From Chondrosia reniformis (lineage: Eukaryota > Porifera > Demospongiae > Chondrillida > Chondrillidae): a stretch of 64,000 bases of DNA. Made by a program: the position numbers and the translations under genes. Shown in pieces: positions 59,001 through 64,000 of the stretch (position 1 is the stretch's first letter; each line of letters starts with the position of its first letter). The stretch spans positions 5,016,501 through 5,080,500 of the forward strand of contig OX359193.1 of assembly GCA_947172415.1 (NCBI GenBank). Direction: 5' to 3'. Below the pieces are notes generated by a model. That model saw only the letters and a program-made list of their open reading frames with translations, did no database searches and was not told where the DNA came from.

Positions 59001-61603
59001 ACAAGAGAATTGTCGAACTAGTACTCTGACAGATATAACGAGCTATGCTTTATAGATTACTACTTTGTAATAGCTTCAATATTATATGTAACTTTGTAAA
59101 GTTAAATTTATTTAAACCTTAATTGCTAAAAACTCAAAACCGGATAATTTCAAACGTATACGTACGTACACATCTCCTTAAGTATTGACATCAGTGATGG
59201 GGATAAAGTCTTTATAATGCTGACACAAGAAACAAGGTTATCATTGAAATTTTCTATTATTCTCATTCTTGAAATTGAAAACAAACTCACTAAATGAAAC
59301 TTTACTAAATCCATGGCAGAGTTCCATTATAATATATATCTATATATATATATATATATATATGTACGTACCTAGATTCTGTTAATTACGTATCGTATGC
59401 TTAAACAGGACTGTGTAGTCTGTATAGAATATTTCACACAGATTGACAGTTTAACTTAAATTTATCTGTTGGCCTTTCCTATACTCTATAGGTACGTATA
59501 CACTATAATGAATGTGCATATATATCTTTATATGGCTGTACCAACTACCTTAATTTGTACATAATATACACAACTACAGATATCTTACTGGCAAAGAATG
59601 TGAGATCCTGTCTTTGGAAAAAGAAATGAATTTACCCTGTTATTTGGCTACCGCACATCTGCAAAGAACAAGGGACAATTTGAATCGACCACTAAAGGAG
59701 CCCAGTAACACAGAATTTGTAGTACATGTGTCACCTGATGGAAAGATTACCTACTGTGATCCTAGGTATGTATACGTATATAATATGCATGTGTGTATGT
59801 GTGTGTGACTGTGTGTAGTTGTACATATATAGTAAATTGATTTTATAATATATTATTTTTTGTCACTCTCCTTTTCAATTTCCATGACCTTTCTCTATAA
59901 CCTTGCAAAAATTTAAACCATGCATACGACTTCAGCATAAATTTTATATGTAAATCAATATTTAAACAGCTAGCTGGATCGATATGCAGTTATAGGATGG
60001 ATACTTTTATGTGTTTTATAATTTAAATACATTCATGTATTGAAAAATAAGTAAAATTATGATGTGACAAATATAACTTAATTTTTTAATACAATACACC
60101 CAATATATAGTATATAGAGCTATGTATGATAAGAATTAATCTGTTTGTACTGTATGTGTATATATACGTATATACATATAGGATATCTGTAGTACTTGGA
60201 TACCAACCTCAGCAATTACTTGGTCAAGTGTGCTATGAGTATTTTCACCCTGAGGATATTAAGAAAATGGTGGAGCTTTTACATACAGGTATTTACACAC
60301 ATACACAAAGGATTTTGCACTTTTGCACTGAATTATATATGTACATTGGACAAAGCTATTTGTGCTGTTGTATTGGTAAATATGTATGAATATATAATTC
60401 TGGCTCTGACTCTTATAGCTTGTCAATGTTCTATTCCTATGCCAAATGTTCCATACCGCTTTTTAAACAATGAAAAGAACTGGGTTTGGCTCTGTGTGAA
60501 AGTGCTCAGATGCAAAAATCCTTTTTCCAGGCTGGATTATGTAATTTGTACAAATGTAGTTTTAAGGTATGTCACACATGGTGTTTAGTCATAGACCACT
60601 AAAAAGAAGAGGATTAATTCAATAACGAATTCAATACGTATACACATATGCACTAAATGCATGACATATGATTGCACTTACGTACATATACGTACGTATG
60701 CATAGGGGTATAAATACATACATGTGTAGTGTGGATATGCTTATCTTCTCACTCTCTCACTCTCTATCTATTTATCCATCCATGCAGCCATCCATCCCGC
60801 CATCCACCTATCTATATTCAACCTAGCAATACATGTATATGCTATCTGTATAAGATATACGTATTGTATGGCACCATGCAAATTTAACTGCATACTCATT
60901 CAATGCTCTATATACATTTTCCCATTTGTACTATCCTTAGCCTCCTATTGATGTCAATAATTACTGTCTAACTTATTTATATGTATATATGTGAACTTAC
61001 TATGTATATACAGTAAGTCAGAGCTAGCAGATTCAAATGCATCTGCAACATCTCAATTGCAAGTACCTGATGTACTTTGCCAAAGCTTTACTAGTCTTGA
61101 ACAATCTTTGCTTTCATCCCATGGACTATTGGAAAGTAGCTATCACACTCGGGCAGAAATGGAAGGACCTCACAATTCTCAAGAAGCATCTGGGAGTTAT
61201 AAAGTGTGGCCCTCGAGGTATAAAAGAGGAGAAATACAATTACAGAGCACTCTACCTGTTTCCTGGATATCACAACCACATACCAACACCTGTGTGCCAG
61301 ATCGGTTACCTCCCTTGTATCAGACCTCCATTATAAGGTAAAGTATATGTAGCCATTTAAAAGTGAAGAATCCAGTTTACATAGCTAATTTGTGTTTATG
61401 CTAGTGACTTAGATGAAACCTTTGACCAGTGGTCGGGTCAGCAATCTACACAAGGACAACAGTCACAGTCAAATATTTCTGATCCAGCCATCGATGTCCA
61501 TGTCTCTACACATACAGGAAATTCACCAAACACCTTATTATATAACCTCCTTGAATTTGATAACAGTTTAAACCCATTCACCTATCCCAGTACACACTCT
61601 TAG
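53082..61603 (+). CDS. ARNT-like: bHLH-PAS transcription factor, ARNT/BMAL class
   Basis: Class II (general partner) bHLH-PAS factor that would dimerise with AHR, HIF, SIM or CLOCK-type partners and bind E-box-like DNA. Exons: 53082-53110, 53181-53264, 53327-53484, 53610-53680, 53751-53934, 54610-54704 (least certain), 55279-55379, 59580-59765, 60182-60288, 60419-60566, 61014-61336, 61405-61603. bHLH: HNEVERIRREKMNKYLNQL, RKLDRLTILTMAVDHVKALR. PAS-A: NKFSIIINSMGQILSVSQTA, TLLHPDDVPVAG; then PRYVILQFTGIIR before PAS-B. PAS-B: TEFVVHVSPDGKITYCDPR, VVLGYQPQQLLGQVCYEYFH, LDYVICTNVVLR. The C-terminus is Ser/Gln-rich (WSGQQSTQGQQSQSN). The seventh intron (4.2 kb) holds a TRIM-NHL pseudogene. Whether it is ARNT or BMAL orthologous needs a tree. 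Confidence 0.9.
56490..56650. repeat. Dispersed repeat, copy B, doubled
   Basis: Copy of 9059-9130 (ACTGATTATCCTAGGGGT, CACTTGGATCTCTTTAAA) followed by a degenerate second unit beginning CACTTGGATCAGATTCT. Lies upstream of the TRIM-NHL pseudogene. Confidence 0.7.
56807..59029 (+). pseudogene. TRIM-NHL (TRIM2/3/71-like) pseudogene, intronless
   Basis: Order of domains: degenerate RING-like Cys cluster (LSCVSCGVRVEELKCLPCLH), two B-boxes (CQEDHEEKRAAVSYCTDC; CTEHNEKKKLYCHDC), coiled coil, filamin/ABP280 repeat (about 57880-58250: FSFIVTTRDERGN, DGTYEVHLKSVP, GSPVEIKV), then NHL blades (FSKSGNIVTSDFSNHVIKIY; ADRGNHRISVFTEDGQFL; NLYIADCGNKRI). This is the architecture of TRIM-NHL E3 ligases and translational repressors. 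Breaks: a frameshift near 57675 in an A-rich run, in-frame TGA at 58270-58272, TAG at 58579-58581, a further frameshift near 58690-58710 and a TGA near 58792. With no introns and inside a host intron, it looks like a retrocopy or a decaying single-exon gene. It could still yield an N-terminal RING/B-box fragment of 295 residues. Confidence 0.85.
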
Positions 61604-62152
61604 AATTGTAACTAAAGTAAGCATTTAATGAAGGACTCACTTCAAAAGATGTTTATCTTACAAATTCTATAAATTGTATCTTCTTAAACTGAAAACATTT
61701 ATATTTGGTGTGCTTTCCAAAATGATGAGGGAGGGAATGAGAAACAGCAAATTTATTAGCCAATGTAACACTAAAAAGGTGAGAGTTTTAGAGGAAATTT
61801 ATACAGGAGTCTTATAACAAGACCAGTAATATGAATGAGAGTTTTTAGGATAAGTAATTTGTTCAAATTGTCAGATTTCTTCACTTTCAGGGTAGCATAT
61901 ATTTTGCAGACAAATGCATACGAGTTAGATTATATCAACGACAGCAGTAGACAATAGCTAATAGGAAGTATTGTTACATGGATTACTTTCCATTTATGAA
62001 TCATTTAGTGATGAAGTAATAAATAGCTTAGACAAAGGCTGATGTATACCTAACCTACCTAAATCTATATCACCGCTTTATTGTGCAATCGCTCAAGTCC
62101 GTAATTAGAGTTACTAAATATAGAAGTAAGCCTTTACGCTCAACGAGAAAAG
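61604..62152. other. Intergenic spacer
   Basis: 3' flank of the bHLH-PAS gene and 5' flank of the syntaxin-like gene. No other feature seen. Confidence 0.5.
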
Positions 62153-62391
62153 ATGAAGGACCGGCTCCAACAACTTAAAAACCAGGTAAGTAAAAGGATA
62201 TTAGTGGAACAGCTATTTTGTCGCCTCAGGAGTGGATAAGTTGTGTTCAAGTTTAAGGTCATCGTCTCACTTCGCTTCTTACCCAGGCTCACATCACAGA
62301 GTCGAGCGATGATACTATGGCAATCACAGTTAATTTGGATGGGGAGCAGGAGGAAGATCGAGAACAGATGGTTGGCTATTTTGATAGCGTG
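62153..62391 (+). CDS. STX1-like: Syntaxin-1-like, first two exons
   Basis: Exon 62153-62188 encodes MKDRLQQLKNQ with a GTAAG donor. Exon 62287-62391 starts after an acceptor ACCCAG and encodes AHITESSDDTMAITVNLDGE and a Glu-rich stretch ending MVGYFDS at a GTGAG donor. MKDR followed by an acidic stretch and a TV-type segment is the start of plasma-membrane syntaxins (syntaxin 1-4), t-SNAREs for exocytosis. The Habc, SNARE and membrane domains must lie beyond the window; I found no third exon up to 64000. The assignment rests on about 46 residues. Confidence 0.55.
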
Positions 62392-64000
62392 AGTTTTTTC
62401 AATCTGAGTAAGACGAAGAATAAGGATATTTCTTTGAAATGGTCCAACAAACAGATCTAATTGGAGACCTAAGATATTAGTGTAGTATTTCCACCGTCCT
62501 AATGTGCATAGGATAGATAATAATGAATTAACCTTCAGTAACATAACAGAACAACGTGCATTAGGCACGTCTTATGAAATCAGTAACTTACTGCTTCTGT
62601 AAACTTAACTTTTATTTTTAGCGTTTTGATAGCTATACTCATAATAGTAGTGCACGGTGCTTGTCCTTGTATCTCGATAACTAACAGACGAAGATGTGAC
62701 TATATTTGCATCTTAGAATCCAAAACAGCTAGCTACTTCTATGAGTCCTCTGGAAAAGTGATGCCCTGGACTGTATTATGAATGACATATACTGATGTAG
62801 GTTCTTTTGTTGATTTGTTTTGGTTGACAGGAGGCTTTTATTACAGGGTCCAGTATTGGGCTGAGTTAGAAGTATTGTAATGTCTTACAATCTTATACTG
62901 AAACCTTGCTTAGTAATAATAAACTTAATGCATACGGACACCATTATATACACTAAAGTCTCTGTGATAGTGTATCATGTAAGACATGTTCTACACTGGA
63001 GAGCTGGGGATACTGTTGCTTTAGTTTGTTCTCTTGAGCTGGTTCTGATGCATAATATGTCTTTTTACATTGTGTAAGGCAACAATACAATATTTATTCA
63101 TTGTATTCTTAAGTGTATTGGTGTATTGGTTAACTGTGGCATATGGAAATGCCAGCTATATTAGAGATGTGCCTGTTTTCAAATATCTGTCTCACAAAGC
63201 ATCAGATATGTTTAGAATATTTCTCTAGAGACTGAAGTATGTTAGCTATCTGTAAGTAATCAATTGCTGGTAAGCTCACCATCATATGGTATGCTTATCT
63301 GTAGTTTTTGTGGTTAGATAGAAATGTTGACTTGTATAATTTATTTGTACTTGTCTACACAGAGTAGTGACAGTAGGTTGGTCTATAGATGGTATCTCAC
63401 ATAGTGTCGTCATGGTGCTGTAGCTGTCAGTCTAATGTTTACTCCATCCTTTTCCTTCACTTGCATAACTGCCTTATTGCTAATTAGATATTGTCGTTTG
63501 TTTTTACTAAAATGTGTAGGCCTAAACCTTGTTTTCTTCTTTTATTAGATACGTGTTATTACATTGGTATTTTGAGGAAATGTAAATGCTTAACAACTAT
63601 TTCCTAATGGTATTATTCGTTAGAAGTAGTCATCTACGTAGTAGCATTTTGTCAATACTACTGACTGGTATATAGGCCACTTGCATGTGGTTTTACATAT
63701 TTCTGGAGATCTGCTGGTGACAAAGGATACATTATATTAAACACCAATTTAATCAGTGCAGCCTCTACGTAACTTAATCATCTTGTTAGCACGCTGTACA
63801 TATACAGGTATAGGTAGCTTGAAATGTTTGTGGTATTACAATAAAATCTAGACAAAAGAAATACAATTTGTAAATTTTTGTGGTAAGGTTGGTATGTAAA
63901 ATAGTTGATATGTACTATGTATGTACGTACATCAATTAATATATTTAATATACAATTGTACTAGTACACAAACATGCATGGCAACTGTTAAACCTCTTTA
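62392..64000. other. Probable intron of the syntaxin-like gene
   Basis: AT-rich sequence without convincing exons. A 65-codon plus-strand open frame at 62880-63077 has no family resemblance. Confidence 0.4.

Noticed and set aside
59330..59365. (TA)n tract as a possible promoter or origin
   Set aside because: Similar tracts occur throughout the introns; no other supporting signal.
1..64000. CRISPR array, prophage or bacterial operon
   Set aside because: No regularly spaced identical repeats, no polycistronic layout or ribosome-binding sites; spliced metazoan genes throughout.
1..64000. tRNA or rRNA genes
   Set aside because: Only a SINE-type A/B box pair at 37474-37540; no cloverleaf-forming stretch was seen by eye.

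Overview
The window is animal nuclear DNA, most likely from a demosponge (an Amphimedon-type genome is my guess). It is AT-rich, with many small GT-AG introns and short intergenic gaps. The gene set is plainly metazoan: a bHLH-PAS factor, a TRIM-NHL relative, a DPP4/FAP-type peptidase, a lysosomal hexosaminidase and a syntaxin. There is no operon structure, no tRNA or rRNA gene and no CRISPR array. All exon maps were read by eye from splice signals, reading phase and family resemblance.

Layout. 1-9.5 kb: a decayed piggyBac transposase, a TIR element carrying a HIRAN-like ORF, a 486-bp segmental duplication with OTU-like coding sequence, and minus-strand exons of at least one gene I do not recognise. 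9.7-17.2 kb: a transposon-rich block with a complete but internally deleted Gypsy LTR element (10569-13942), two further Gypsy 5' fragments, MITEs and foldbacks. 17.5-26.2 kb: a complete DPP4/FAP-like membrane serine peptidase (about 26 exons). 26.5-34.8 kb: a complete beta-hexosaminidase (13 exons) with a perfect CLEAR-type palindrome just before its start codon. 36.4-43.2 kb: a class V PLP-dependent aminotransferase/cysteine-desulfurase-like gene (17 exons). 43.5-48.4 kb: repeats and a broken DIRS-type tyrosine-recombinase retrotransposon, itself interrupted by a 480-bp MITE. 49.0-49.6 kb: a single-exon MAPEG-family membrane protein. 50.0-52.4 kb: a two-exon gene encoding a non-RD protein kinase, a coiled coil and an NHL beta-propeller in one chain. 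53.1-61.6 kb: an ARNT/BMAL-like bHLH-PAS gene (12 exons) whose seventh intron holds an intronless, multiply broken TRIM-NHL (RING/B-box/filamin/NHL) pseudogene. 62.2 kb to the end: the first two exons of a syntaxin-1-like gene that runs off the window.

The host genes look like independent housekeeping or signalling genes, not a cluster. The most unusual gene is the kinase-coiled-coil-NHL fusion. Its HHD catalytic loop is of the non-RD type seen in RIPK2-like innate-immune kinases, and a TRIM-NHL pseudogene lies about 4.4 kb downstream. The other strong lead is the CLEAR palindrome at the lysosomal hexosaminidase gene.
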